Source: Antedon mediterranea (Eukaryota > Echinodermata > Crinoidea > Comatulida > Antedonidae). Taken from it: a stretch of DNA of 64,000 nt. The stretch spans positions 1,426,001 to 1,490,000 of the forward strand of contig NC_092672.1 in NCBI RefSeq assembly GCF_964355755.1, in the 5' to 3' direction. How positions within the stretch are numbered: position 1 is the first letter of the stretch; the number at the start of each line of letters is the position of its first letter. The position numbers and the translations under genes are program-made. The notes under the pieces were generated by a model. It saw only the letters and a program-made list of their open reading frames with translations, searched no databases and had not been told where the DNA came from. Of this stretch, positions 19,428 to 32,746 are shown piece by piece.

Positions 19428-22400
19428 ATGGCAGAAACACCAGGAAAACCAATTAATGCTGGAAACCAAGGGCTTGAACAGTTTCTTCTGTTAGCAAAGG
19501 GTACAAAGGCTGGCGCCATGACAGCCCTGATCATGCAGGTTGTAGAGGCTCCTGGAGTTTATGTCTTTGGAGAGCTGCTAGAAATGCCAAATGTCCAAGA
19601 GGTATTAATGTACTATATCATGTGTAATAATTTATTCATTATTCCGCACTTCAAAATGCAACATTATCTGTAAATTCTGTCTAGACTATCAAATTAGGGC
19701 GCTACTGCAGTTTCGCACCACACTGTTAAATCTTCGATTTCTCGCTTAATATTTTTCTCACACCCACATCATACAATTTTGGGCCATTATGTAACATGTT
19801 TCCATGATTTAGCCACCGTTATATTACCTTTATCACAATAAAAAATGCCTTTCAAAACAGCTCCATTTCCGCGAATACCTCGATCGAACTGTGGCCATTT
19901 TAGAATCAGAAAATTGCCAGAAATGAATGTATGTTTTAAGAGTAAGTAAGAGTGGTTTTTATAAAGAACCAGCTAGCTGTACATATATCAAAACGGCGAC
20001 GATATGAGTCTGTACATAAAACATTGATAGGAGTCTAGGACCTATTAATATGAATAATAATACTAATATTATTAATAATGAAATATTAATTTAACCTCTA
20101 TTTCGCCAGCTGAAAATATTTCTTGCCTTTCAAAACTAAATAGACCTAGGCCTATATTATGATGTGTAATCGGATTTTATAACACTGGCCTCTATAGTTT
20201 CTACATTTTTTGGGGGAAAATGAAGCATACATTCTGGCAATTAAGTGATAAATATAAGATGGCGAACATTTTCGCAGTGTGTTCACATCGAGTTCAGTAT
20301 TGTTTAAAATGTTTTGAAAAGTATTGTTATTTTAAAAAAAATACTTCGTAAGTGGTCGAATCGTATACACGTGTTATATAATATTATGTTGTGAGTGTGA
20401 AAAAGAAAAATTTAGGTGAGAAATCGAAGATATAACGGTGTGGTGCGAAACTGCAGTAGCGCCCAAATTAGTTTGAAAAATAGTGTGCCCAGATATGGTA
20501 GTAATATCGTCGTGTCCATACATGGGCACATCACAATTTTTTGTCACATAAAGTTTGATAGTGTGAACAGAGCTTTAGTAACTCATAATCATCTTCCTAT
20601 ACTGTGCTGAACCCGGGTCCGGTTGATCACTTATTCATTATTGTGAATTTTTTTTAGTTAGCTGAAGGGCCTCACAAAAAGTTTCACAATCTGTTGACAC
20701 TGTTTGCTTATGGTACCTACCAAGACTACAAAGGTGAGTGAACTTTATCAAACTTTTTTTTAATTCATATATATATATATATTTGTATAATTATTATTTC
20801 TGTAAATCTTCTGTTAATAAATCCTATTTCCTTATTTAGCTGATCCCAGTAATTTTCCTGAACTCTCAAAACAAGCGATCTCAAAACTGCGGCACCTGAC
20901 GATAGTATCCATAGCAGCGAAATGTAAACGTATTCCATACACACTCCTACAACAGGAACTGGATGTGAACAACTTAAGAGAATTAGAAGTAAGCATATGC
21001 TAAATTTGCAATTAGGCATTTCGTATTTACTACTTAAATAAAAATAAATCCTTTTTTTTTTCAATTAAAACTATTTAACAATCACTACACTATTCATTCT
21101 TCATACAAATGTTTCTTTTTAAAACTAAAAATATTTATTTTACTTCTTCAGCAAACCCATAAAAATAAAAAAATACAACGTGGAGTGTTGAGAAGGTTGA
21201 AAAAGTATCACTAGAAATGGTGTGACACCTGAACTCCACTTGTCAGCACATATTGACAAAAGAATGAAATTGGACAAAATTAATTATTATAATGTGTATA
21301 TACAATGAAATCATAATGAAATCATCATTATTCAAATCATTTTTTTAGGATTTATTTATTGAAACAATTTATGCTGGTGTAATAGAAGGTAAATTAGACC
21401 AAAAGAACCAGCAGTTAGAAGTAGACTATGCAATTGGTAGGGACATGAGGCAGGAGGCTATCGTTGACATCGTAAACACTCTACAACAATGGTTAGTACT
21501 CCTACAGGATAATACATTCTTAATGAAATGAGGTACCTAAAATGCTAAAGGTATTAATACTGGTCCTCAAGCTTAACTGGAAACTGAGGAAATTCAGATT
21601 AGGCCCTCCACAGAACCATGGCAGCCAGCAGTGCAATGCCTACAAGATCAGCGCACCGGAGACACTCCCCTACTCTTTTCGAATAGTGTACCAAATTTTT
21701 TAATGTGCACTATGTACGCAAGACCAACCGCTTTATGTCCCAGCTGAAGACAATCACCTAATCTAAAATTGATGATTGTAAAGAGTAGAATAAAAATCTA
21801 ATTATTTTGATATCATTTAGGTGTGATGGTTGTGAGACTGTGTTAAGTAATATTGAAGAACAAATCATCAGAGCAAACAAAAACAAAGACAACTGTATTA
21901 AAAAACGACAACAAATAGAAACAGAGGTAAGAGAATACAGCAATGTATAGCTGCTATACTGCAGTAACTGCAGTATTAATGGGTTATTGATATGATGCTA
22001 TTGACAAGGTTAGCTACATAAATACGAGTGGCTGTATTCACCATTCAGACTTAGGCTAAGGGAAACAACTACCATTAAAAATAAAAAATCTCCTATCTAA
22101 GTAAATACAATTAAAGGGAAATAAATATTTATTGAGTTAAGTGAAATACTTAATATTTAAGGAAATTGTTTATTGGTGAATATGGGTTTTGTTAATATGA
22201 GGTAACATTTCTGTATAAAAACAAATTTGAGAATGTAATCGTATTGCTTTGATTTGAAGGTAATAAACATCAAAAAAGCTATCAAGGCGTCATCACAAGA
22301 CATAGATGAACAACACATGTCAACCGATACAAGAGAAGCAGATATCCAACCTTCAAAACCTGCAAAAAAACAATCAAAGATGAAAGGGTAAATATTTATT

Positions 22401-22645
22401 ATGGATTGGGTAAAATAATTTGAACGAATATGCTGGTATTAATTTAGAAATGTAAGAAGAATATACAAGATACAGTATTGTAGTGTATTAATCAATTAAT
22501 ATGAGTTTAACAAGATACAGTAATAATAATAATTACTGATTGTCCGAATTGTCCGAACTATAATAATAATAATTACTGTATAACAACATTTGAAATTCTT
22601 TTGTGTTGTAGATTAAGAGGAAGTGGGAAGTTCTGGAATAAATGA
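19428..22645 (+). CDS. COPS7: COP9 signalosome complex subunit 7
   Basis: Seven coding exons in phase: 19428-19601, 20658-20733, 20840-20988, 21349-21491, 21821-21926, 22260-22387 and 22612-22645; 269 residues, the usual length for CSN7A/CSN7B. Recognisable blocks are [16 protein letters not shown] near the N-terminus, [20 protein letters not shown], the PCI-domain segment with [13 protein letters not shown], the DYAIGRDM strand, [16 protein letters not shown], and the C-terminal [10 protein letters not shown] that mirrors the end of vertebrate CSN7. CSN7 is a PCI subunit of the complex that removes NEDD8 from cullins. It is the only confidently identified plus-strand gene and lies head to head with FoxJ2/3. 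Intron 1 carries a MITE1 copy with another transposon inside it. A GA-rich run and a MITE1 copy follow the stop. Confidence 0.97.
19671..20577. mobile_element. MITE1 copy split by a nested element
   Basis: Left part 19671-19696 (TAAATTCTGTCTAGACTATC and AAATTA) and right part 20465-20577 (AAATTAGTTTGAAAAAT through AGAGCTTTA) rejoin into an ordinary MITE1 once the 768-bp insert is removed. Confidence 0.85.
19697..20464. mobile_element. 768-bp non-autonomous DNA transposon inside MITE1
   Basis: Terminal inverted repeats GGGCGCTACTGCAGTTTCGC and its complement continue, with mismatches, for about 45 bp (to TCGATTTCTC). The flanks AAATTA/AAATTA are a direct target duplication of about 6 bp. No transposase frame is present. 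Superfamily is uncertain; it lies in CSN7 intron 1. Confidence 0.85.
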
Positions 22646-22794
22646 AGAACGAGTTAGGAGGGGTGGGGAGGAGAAGGACGAGGAAGAAGATGGAGAGGAG
22701 GAGGAGGAGAATGCAACTCATAGAATCACACCCTGCATCAAAATAGCAGAATATAAACTAAGCATTGATTATACATACATACTGCTAATAGCAG

Positions 22795-22903
22795 TCTAAA
22801 GAACTGTCCACAATATCAAACTAGTAATGGACATGATGATGTCATATGACTGCCATATTTGGGCACGTCATACTTTTTTGTCAAACTGGTGTGGGCAGAG
22901 CTT
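22795..22903. mobile_element. MITE1 copy in the CSN7 3' flank
   Basis: Ends AAAGAACTGTCCACAATATC and CAAACTGGTGTGGGCAGAGC; interior CATGATGATGTCATATGAC. More diverged than most copies. Confidence 0.75.
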
Positions 22904-23793
22904 CAGTGATAGTGTCTTGTATAGTAATAACTCATCAATCATATGGATATGATTCAATACAAGATGTTACTGTAGCTTTGAAACATAACTATCCAAATAT
23001 ACAGATTTTTCTAATTATTATTTTTATATTATTTTGTAAATATTTTAAAACTGAAGTTGTTTTAAATAGCTGCTGGTCATCAATATGGATACCATCAAAT
23101 TTAAATTGCTTATTAGCTTGTGTCTCTTTAGACAGAGGATCTGACCCTTTAAGAACTGAGTTGTCAATACATTGGTATGCAGTTGTGTGGTAGCTGTATA
23201 AATACAATTACTATTGAGTCTAAATAGTGTTTTTCCATTATTAGTCAATAAAATTTATCACAATAAGTAAAAAATTACAATTTTCATTTTAAAAGAATTA
23301 GTAAATCAGTCTCAATCACTTTTACATAAGAATTTATTACAGAGCGGCTGTATAATATACTAAATTAGCATATTATGCAAATTAGCATATGCTAATTTTG
23401 CATCCACTTAAGTTCAGCCATACAAAAAAATAGAGGGCGGTATAAAAATTAAAAAACAATGAAAGACAACGATAAATATAGAGGACGCCATATAAAAAAA
23501 TCAGCAGTTAAAAAGTTTTGAAATTTATTTACAGTGACGTCCCCCGTTTTTTTTAAATTTGTTTGAATTTGACCGTTTATTGTGTCTTTTTCTAAGTGAA
23601 ATGCTAGCAAGGATGTCATTGTTATATTCTTTCATAAAAATTGTTTATCCATATCGGTTTATCTCTAAATATAAAAATATTCTAATTGTGACGATTTGAG
23701 TATCCATTTTGCATTTAATCACTAATTTTTCTAAAGAAAATCACAAACGTGCACGTTCGCTGCCATAAATAATGTACAGGTTTCATAAAAAGA

Positions 23794-24211
23794 TTACCGT
23801 AAATCTTCTAATTGAAACCTGGGTTATTATTCTTTGATTGTTTTTTAGGGTGGGTTACTATTACTAATCTTAAATTAGGCCGCCTGAAAATAGTAACCCA
23901 ACCCCAACTTTTCCGGTCAGCAACTCATACCAATTAATAATAAAACAGTACGAATAAAAAAATTTGTTTGAACTCTAACTTTATTTTATAAACTCAAAAA
24001 CACTCGAGTCAATCTTCCCCCACTCCCGAGATCAACATGCATTATCTCCTTATTTACGGCTGCATCATAAGTTTTTGTGACTCTAATAGTAGGGCCCACA
24101 TGGGTTACTATTATAGTGTGGGTTATTATTATAGATTGACTTATAAGGTGGGTTACTATTAGAATGGGGGTTATTAGAGTGTGGGTTACTATTAGAAGAT
24201 TTACGTTAATT
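23794..24211. mobile_element. 418-bp element with GGGTTACTATT inverted ends
   Basis: Left end CCGTAAATCTTCTAAT and right end ATTAGAAGATTTACG are inverted repeats. The interior repeats GGGTTACTATTA several times in both orientations. It looks like a foldback or MITE element; no open frame. Confidence 0.65.
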
Positions 24212-25429
24212 CTATTCGAGTGTCTGCGACAATACTCCTTCTTTTCACTGTCTAACTAAGTAAACATTACAGATGTTTAAATGACTCTAAAATACGTGTT
24301 CTTTTTGTTTTGAAATATGCTGTTGCATTGCATAAATTTTTGCAATAAATGCGTTTGTAGCCCGTACATACCGTGAATCAGTAATATAAATTAATCAAAA
24401 TCCTCTAGGCCTACGTACCTACCCTGAACGAGTACACTCCAGTCGTCTGAAAAAGCTCTCATCCTATAAACTTCTCGATTAGGCCTTATAGTAGCTCTTC
24501 ACACCACCTCCTGCTTGCACGACATAAAGAAAAGAAGCGAGTTTATTGTGAAATTACGATGCATTATGGGATTTTTATAACCCTTCTGAAATTATTTGTT
24601 TTCACTTTATTTTATTTTTACCAATGCATATAGTTAATTGAAAAAAAACCACATGGAATACCATATTATTTATATCAATTAATACCAATTATTTTTCTTA
24701 TGTTAATGTATTATATTAGTTTTATAATTGTATAACAATTATACTCTTGTAAGTGAGGACTGACATTTCAGGACTACTGCCAGGCGGCACACAGTACAGT
24801 AAAAACAACATGAATGCATTAAACAAAACCAAATAATAGGCCCACAAACTAGGCCCACAAACTAGGCATACAAACTAGGCCCACAAACTAGGCCTAAAAA
24901 CACCAGCTCGCCAACAGTGATCTTTCATCCTCAAAATTCAGCAAACAAAACATTTTTTACTGTCATAATTATAACCAAATTGGACATCAAAAACTGATTT
25001 GAAATAAATGTATATACTTTTATTTTTTATAAAATCTGCAGCTTTATTAGTAGTCCTACTTTATATACTAATGTATTGGTTACCATTGGTTACCATCAAT
25101 ATTGCATTTAAATTAAATAAAGACTTATCACTATTAACTTGTTATCGATGTGGAACCTAATATAAATGATTAAATTATAGTTTAAATAGCATAGGCCATA
25201 CGAAAAAATAAAGATTCGATTCATAAATAAAAGTAACGTAGACATTTTAGGCAACAACAACATGTTGTCTGAGTTTGTCTTTTATTCAAAATAGTTTTTG
25301 GAATGTTAGCTAGGAAGTTACATAATATCGAACTCCTTTCAATGTTCGTTTTCAAAAAGCATGTACACTTCGAAAACGTTTTGGCAACTTTGCTTTGCTT
25401 ATTCTTGAATAATGTACGTATTCATCCGC

Positions 25430-25765
25430 TTTAGTATACATTGAAGAGTGATTAGTAACATATTATCATATATTTCTTTTTGACTACTCCGCTTTACATA
25501 AAATAGTACCATATATTTAACGACTCATTTATTTCTTCTTGGCTACTTCGCTTTAGGCCTACATTATAAACAGTACCATATTTTTCGGCAATATTTTATC
25601 TTTTTTTGACTACACCGCGGCTCTACAATGAATAGTTCCTTACATTTCAGGACTCATTTATTTCTGTTCGTTGAATAGTACCAGCATATTTTACGAAACG
25701 TTTATTTCTTCTTGGCTGTACTCCGCTTTATATTCAATAGTAGGCCTACCATTTTAACGACTTTC
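25430..25765. repeat. Diverged tandem repeat, period about 85-95 bp
   Basis: The phrase TTTATTTCTTCTTGGCTAC or a variant followed by CCGCTTTA and AATAGTACCATAT recurs four or five times with heavy divergence. It is an old array between CSN7 and the G-alpha gene. Confidence 0.55.
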
Positions 25766-26372
25766 ATAATTATGTTATCTTTGAATACAATTTACAATGT
25801 TATTTATATTAGGATGGCTTTCGAAAACGATTAAAGCAGTTTTTGAATAGATTAATAACATTATTAATTAATATCTACAAAGCTGTTACAATATTATTTC
25901 ATACTGGTAGTAGTAGTAAATAACTACCATGAACGATCAAATGATGTGTCGAACAAACCGAGTCACTCACAGGTCTTTGTCTGTGGCTGTTGTGTCTTCC
26001 TCTTAATAGACGTAATGAATAATGCTGTGTATATTTCTTGGTTTCTTCCATTCGCGTTTAGGAAAACCACAATACGATGCAATATCTTCTCACAATAAGA
26101 ACAGGTTGTGAAGAAATATATAAAACATAAAACTGCATACATACACACTGTCGTGGACAGACGTAATGGCGCCGTAGTTGGCTGCCGATGACACGATGTG
26201 ACTCTTAAAGAATGTTGTTGAAAAGATGTAACATCTAAGTCCACAGCGCCTTTGATCACTAATTGTTGCTGGAATTGGCGCTTTACAAATTCGTATATTA
26301 TTATTAGTATTATATATTCCTGACTATTTTCTTGAGGTTTACTAATATATAAGTAGTTGTACTGTGCTTATC

Positions 26373-29300
26373 TTACTGTACAATACCTGTACTAGCTAAG
26401 TGCAACCTTTGTATCATGTCTCTACACGAGTCAAATACATGTTTAATGTTCTCTGTATCTACTGCGCATGTGAAGTGTGGATAACAGTTCTTGCGAAACT
26501 TCTGATCTTCAGATTTTGAGGTGCTTATTTCCTGTGAATGAGATTGTGTGTACTTAAATAAACTATAAAGATCATTAAAAAGTAAATAAATGTATTAGGG
26601 GAGGAGTGCCTGACCAGGTGATTAGATTACTAGGTGCTCAGGTAAGCTTGAACCCAGGGGAAATGGATCATGGAAGACTGACCAGCGCTAACATATTTAT
26701 TCGATTTTAAAATGAAGTTTCTTTCGAGATTGTCTTTTTGTTTCTGAGAAATATAATAATAAATCATAATGTATAATATGGTAAATATATTATAATAAAT
26801 GAAGGAAGCAAAAAAACACAGGAAGTAGGAAGTAAGTAAGAATCAATACAGAATACAGACATGTATGCGAGATAGGAAAGAAAGAATGGAGGTTCATTAC
26901 AAGAAGGATGGATAGATAGGAACTACACTTAGTTTTAGTATTATCATGACTTATTTCTCCATATTATACGTCTATACCTCAAACTGTGCTTTGATGTACA
27001 TCTTTACCCGGAAGAACTCTGCTCGTTGATGATTGGTCAGACCTTCGGGCTCTAACAATTAAAAATAACAATTCTGGTTAGATTTACCTCAATATATTTT
27101 TTTTTAATTGCATTCGGTGAATATTATATATACAAATGGTGAACTGGGGATAGAGACAAAACCTCAGTCTAACCATCGCCAAATTTATTCCAACTATAGA
27201 CAAAAAAATACAGATGTTCAAATAATTACAGTATCAGTAACAATAGGAACAATAGATTACAATATTAAAACATGGTCCATGCAGAAGACTATGTATATAA
27301 ACATTAAAAACAAAGTAGCTTTTAATAGAGCCCTCCAACGTGTCCACAATATGCTTGGTAGTTCCCACCACTAGAGACGACTAGAGATTTGACCAATCAC
27401 AATCGATGGATTTTTCGAACTGTCGCTTGTCATTGGTCAACTCACTTCCGTCACTATAATTTCTTTACCATATGCAGTAATCTTCTTTATCGAGTCCTTG
27501 TGAGGAGACAAGCCACAGCAGCCGGGTTGTAATTCGCGAAGATCACTTTGAATTTCATCAGGAATCATTGATTTCTTTGAGAACACCTGATAGTCTTTGA
27601 AGTAGTCCCCTAACTTGGTGCGACCGGATTTGATCTTCTCAGCTAAAATATCTTGCTTGTTTAAAAATAGGACCATCGACGTGTATCTTAGATATCTGCA
27701 GGAATAAATACAATTGTTATTCTCTCGATATGATCAATTTATAAGTTCGCATAACAATGATCTGTAGTAATTTGATAGCACTTACTTGTGATTCCATATT
27801 GATTTGTAAAGATCCAAGGCTTCTGATAATCTATTTTTATTTTCTTCTCTTAGTGTCATGTCGTAGCTGCTAGCTGCAACTACAAACAGCATCGCAGTCA
27901 CATCTGAAAATAAGCATTGGAGTTATTTCGTACTCTAATTCTTCAAAGATGTATAATTATGTATATATAATAATAAAATCGACTAAAGCGTTGTAATACG
28001 TACCAGAAAATAATTGTAACCATTTTATTCGTTCTTCTCGCTGGCCTCCAACGTCGAGTAAACTAAAATTAAGTGAAACAATACATAAAACATCTTTATA
28101 CATTTATTTAGCAAATGTGTATTAACTTTGTACCGGTATTTAAATTAAATCACTGTTTAACTTTAACTAACTGCTTTCTTGATTTTCCAAAAAAAAAATC
28201 TATGTACAGTAAAAGTCCTATATATTAGGACTTGACTTAAGCAGTAGCCAGAGAGCCTCCCTCTTTCCTTCATCAAATCGAATTATAATTTAGGTTCAGT
28301 AGTAGCAAAGCAAAACATATTAAATTAATAATAATTCGATATTATCAGAAACCCAATACCGTTATGCTTTGTTGTTCGTCACAATATTACAATTATTTCA
28401 CAGTTAAATAGCAATCAACTTACTGAAACCTAACATTCTTAATTTGAAACTCTGTAACTAGAACTCCGGTTGTCATTACACGACATCGTAGAATATCCTA
28501 CAAAAAATATGCAGTAGTATACCGTCAATAGAAATGTGTTGTACTACAATATTGTGTGTATATGTATGGAAGTGCGTTTATTATTTGAGGGAAAATAAAG
28601 GAGAAGAGGTGTTTATTCATAGCGGAGATTTTGATCGAATAATATACGGTAGCTAAATGGACATATTATGTCTAACTATCAATTTCCTCATAGTTGGGTT
28701 TATTCTTGTACACCCATCAACTCAAAAATTAGTTACCTGATCTGTAGGAACATATTCTCGTTTCCGAACTCTGTCTAATGAGTCTAAAAAACTGAAATGG
28801 AAAATATAATGAAGATAATAGTAATATTACACTGTAAATTAAATAGTATAAGCAACGTTAAAGATTAGTTTAGTCACTTCACGAACAATATATTTATGCT
28901 GAGGCTTATTTTTAACTGGAAGTTTGACTTCTAAGATTTGTGATATGCTGATGATCTTCTGTTTGGTACAATAATAATGTTTTACTCATTTAATGCAGCA
29001 ACACTGATTGTTCATCTACTTTTAACAATTTTAACAACAAACTAACTGACATATCACCATTTGAACACTACTAAATTATAACACAACGAACTTACTATTT
29101 TGCACAATCTATAAGTTGGTACTCGTTGGATCTACTATAGCAAGACTGGATACCACCATCGGCCCACAGAGCAGTCGTTGCGTCATAAAATTGCTGAACA
29201 AAATTAATATAAAAGTTTATATATTAATTAATGGTAATTTGGGATTCATTATTGTTTTCAAACATTATAACTGAATGAAAGACAAGACGCTTGATAATGG

Positions 29301-31619
29301 TAAATACAATGTATATACAATTCATTGAAGTACAGTGATGGTTAATCTGGGTTCCAGACGGAGTTTTGACTTAATAATATAAATAAAAAGATAAATATTT
29401 TGGCACAAATAGCGTTTCATACATATACTACTTGAATACAAAAATCTAAACGTCGACTGGTGTTCTATCATAAAAAAAGACAATAAATACAAACTTAGGG
29501 CAAGTCTAAGTGATGGTATAAGGGGGGGGGGGAGGAGCGACAGTGACGGACTTATTTGAGTTTCTATGTCTTCCATTGACCAAATGATACTTGTTGTTTT
29601 TTGTTTGTATAGGCCTTCATGTTGGTTTTTGCTGATTTTGGTCGAAATAACTGTTGAATTGAATATTATTATTCTGTGTATTAGTATGTAGAATTTAACC
29701 ACAATTATAACAAAGAAACTTGTATCACAAAACTTTCCAACATTATTGAGATTAAAGAAAGCATTGTAGTTTGCGTTACGATTCATTACCTAACAACATT
29801 ACAGAACTGATTGATATCTACCTCATTCAATTCAAAGTTCGGTGCACTTGCTTCGTCGAGAATGTAGTCAAGTGCTGAGTTTAATTCAGGATTTTCAAGT
29901 TCAATTGGGCTGTTTAACGTGTTCATAACTCCAGCAATGGTCTGAAAATGTAGCAAACGTCACAAGTAAAATAAAACTAAGCTTGATTTTCTATGTCACT
30001 TTAGATTGCGAAAGTTCTGAGGATTGATCGTTTGTGATTGGTCAAATTACTTTTGCTGCGTGTACGACGACGCCTCGTGTAACAACGCAATTAAGTTTAC
30101 CAATCACAAGCGAAAGTTCTGGCAATCCCCGTTTGTGATTGGTCAAATTACTGCGGCGCAGTTACGTACTTGCGTCCAAACCAAGATTCAGGAACGGATC
30201 AAAACTTAGTATAAGCCAAACATTGTTATAAAACGATAAAAGGTTCCAATTATTGAAATTAATATTAGAATAACTTATCAATTAACCTTACCGATCTTTG
30301 GTACAGATTTACCCCTAATAATACCAGGCCAAGAGAAAATTAACTTTGAACTTTACATGTCTTCTGATAATGTAAAGCAAATATAATTTAAGTAAACAAT
30401 CCAGTTATGACTACATTAAATCGTTGGAATGTCGTCATCATTTTAATGGATCATAGTGCTTACTTAGCCCTGGGCTGTTGTTGCAGTTTATATAAGTCTG
30501 AACTTACTAGAATAGCATCGTGTACGTTACTTCTGATTTCGGGAATTCTTGCTTGTCTTTCTCTAAAAAAAGAACACAAACAAAGCTGACCGAGTGTGTG
30601 ACGATTACGTAATAATAATTTAGGTATTTAGGTATTTGTATAGCGCCAGAATCAACTAAACCAAAGTAAAAATCAAAGGCGCTTATATTGGATGTTTAAA
30701 AATAGCAATAGAAGTTGATTTAGTAAAATGACGAGGGAGAGAATTCCAAAGATAAGCAGCAGAGAACATAAAAGACCTTTGACAATAAGATTTGGTGTTA
30801 ATTCTAAGAACAAGTATTAGGTCTATATGACTTATTAACTAGGCCTTAATAAAACAAAAATAAAGCAGTTATGTACTTTTGGTCTAATCACAAGAACATG
30901 AAAGAATATTCATTTATAAATGTGTGACTTGTGACAGATTTGAACATTGAACTTTGCTGTATGAAAGTTTAAGCTAATAATAATTTGTATTTGGAAGTTA
31001 TACTTTTGGAACAGTATACGTTTTTAGAAACAAATTTTACCCCAAAAACATACTTATATAAATTATGAAAAAAATATAAAAAGTAATGTTGGATTGTAAA
31101 GGTACTAAGAATTTCTCAACCCATCCCCCGCCTCTTCTCATGTCAGCTTAGTAAAACTAAAACATCGAGCGCACTCCAGCAGGGGGATTTACCCGGAAAA
31201 TGAAATAAACTTACTCGTCGGGAAATCCACCTTTATGAAGAATTTTCATTTGTTTCACTATTGTACTTTTTCCGGACTCTCCTGCACCTACAAGCATATT
31301 AAAATACGTTTATCATAAAGAATGGTCGTCTTGTGGGTAATGGCATAATGAGTCTAATAATTGGTTCCCATTAGATAGGCAACACAAGGAAGTAAGCGTT
31401 CTTAGGTTTGTACGGCTCAGCATGACACACATGTACGTACATTGTAGGCTCTATAACACATTCATTGTTGTTGTGAAATATTTTAATTGTCTTACCTACT
31501 AAAACAAGTCTCATTGTGTTCCGAACTTTGTCTTTAAACTTTTTCCTTTCATCTTTCAATTGTCTTTCTATTTGTTTATTCCTCTCATAAGCTTCATCAT
31601 GACCCAATCGGCCCGCCAT
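26373..31619 (-). CDS. GNAS: Gs-class G-protein alpha subunit, atypical termini
   Basis: Twelve exons in phase: 31619-31496, 31287-31215, 30562-30508, 29941-29822, 29193-29096, 28791-28737, 28497-28424, 28062-28004, 27903-27786, 27695-27446, 27049-26978 and 26531-26373; 418 residues. All GTPase motifs are present: P-loop GAGESGKST (42-50), switch [10 protein letters not shown] with catalytic Arg181, DVGGQR with Gln207, NKQD (271-274) and TCAVDT (387-392). [12 protein letters not shown] and [12 protein letters not shown] place it in the Gs/Golf class. Oddities: it starts MAGRLG instead of MGC, so the usual palmitoylated Cys3 is absent; a roughly 35-residue excess lies between the NKQD and TCAVDT motifs; and it ends HLASTGIVQ rather than the Gs receptor-contacting QYELL. 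An AG just before the ATG leaves room for an unseen upstream exon. Expected role: coupling receptors to adenylyl cyclase at the plasma membrane. Confidence 0.92.
27349..27450. mobile_element. MITE2 copy abutting a G-alpha splice donor
   Basis: Left end TTCCCACCACTAGAGACGAC and interior TGACCAATCACAATCGATGG with its inverted partner are MITE2. On the gene strand the donor of exon 27695-27446 (GTGAGTTGACCAATGACAAG) lies within MITE2-like sequence; the right end is not a clean terminus. Confidence 0.6.
29375..29530. repeat. Interspersed repeat R3, copy 1
   Basis: The segment AAAAAGATAAATATTTTGGC followed by ATAGCGTTTCATAC also occurs at 60493-60620 (same strand) and at 57990-58112 (complement). 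It ends near an 11- to 12-base G run at 29521. Class unknown. Confidence 0.6.
30001..30186. mobile_element. Degenerate MITE2-related sequence in a G-alpha intron
   Basis: It has two copies of TTTGTGATTGGTCAAATTAC flanking an inverted ACCAATCACAAGCG, without the TTCCCACTAG ends. Confidence 0.5.
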
Positions 31620-32746
31620 ACCTGATGTATATACTACTCAGAGCAATAACTTCGAAAATGGTATACGTCACGTTTTTAAAATTAGGCCTATGTGTATTCC
31701 AGACATTGTGAACGTATTCCTTATGTGAAGCAGCCCAGTGTTTATAGGCCTATAAGTAAGCTGTCATAATTAAACGTCGTCACTTCCTTAATCGTGTGTC
31801 TTGATAAAATCTAGGAAAAACCTGAAAAAACAATCACTTAATTTGATAGATATACCTTTGATAAGACATACTATTGGAAACAAAATAATATAATAATTTT
31901 CAAATCGTACAGAATTATGTAAATAAAAATAATACCTACCGCGTCCACTATCAATGCTGTAGTGATCGTACTTGCATACGAACGTCAATACGGCCTTACC
32001 TTTATAAATAGCACAATGCTATAATATACCTTTATAAAAACTTGAATAAAACTCTGTCAAGTGTGAAAGTATTTCTGTGTGTTTACATTAGCGTAATAAA
32101 AGTACAATTAGTAATCATTCGTTGGAAAATTGTTACTTCAGCCCGCAGTGTCAGTGCGAAATAATTAGGTTCTTAACCCTATATAAATATGTATCATGAC
32201 TTACCCTCTTCAAATATTGTTATTACTAGGTTCGTTATATCCTACTACAAGCATTCATACTGTTTGTTCTCAACCACTATGTCTATCTATTTGACCATAA
32301 CTAAAGTGCATAGAGTGTACGTATTCCAGATAATGACGTCATCGCGTAACTCATTGACTGAATTACGTCAGACGCCAAGGCGTACGCACTTGAGTTTCAA
32401 AGACAATCGTACGAATTGACACAATACAATCAGAAATCAATACACGCTACCATACAATTTGACACAAAAGAAATCATAACGTATGACACTCAGCATAATC
32501 ATTGCGGTCGCCGCAGCCAGAGTGGTTTAAATATTAAAAAGTGTAAGAATCATCGAAAATTAAATCAATACTACATGCAACCGTGATTGATAAACATATT
32601 TACAATTAGTACCATAAAATAACAACAGTAAAGTCGTAATATATTTCTATTAATAACTAAACTGCTGTGTCAACGTGATTAAAACACTACGAATGTGCAC
32701 GCACAGGTTCGTAGTAAGTGGTTCAGGCGAAACACATAACGTACGC

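Larger units (their letters stand above)
22646..26372. other. Spacer between CSN7 and the G-alpha gene
   Basis: The two genes converge here, 3' end to 3' end. Contents: a GA-rich run at about 22655-22720, a MITE1 copy, a CAATAAAA signal near 23245 that could end CSN7, a hairpin TTAGCATATGCTAA near 23380, a 418-bp element (23794-24211) and degenerate 85-95-bp repeats (25430-25765). No exon is seen. Confidence 0.65.

Noticed and set aside
22846..23193. 115-codon plus-strand open frame downstream of CSN7
   Set aside because: It begins inside a MITE1 copy and shows no recognisable protein sequence.
29322..29786. 154-codon minus-strand open frame in a G-alpha intron
   Set aside because: Composition is low complexity and the region overlaps the R3 repeat and a G run; no family resemblance.
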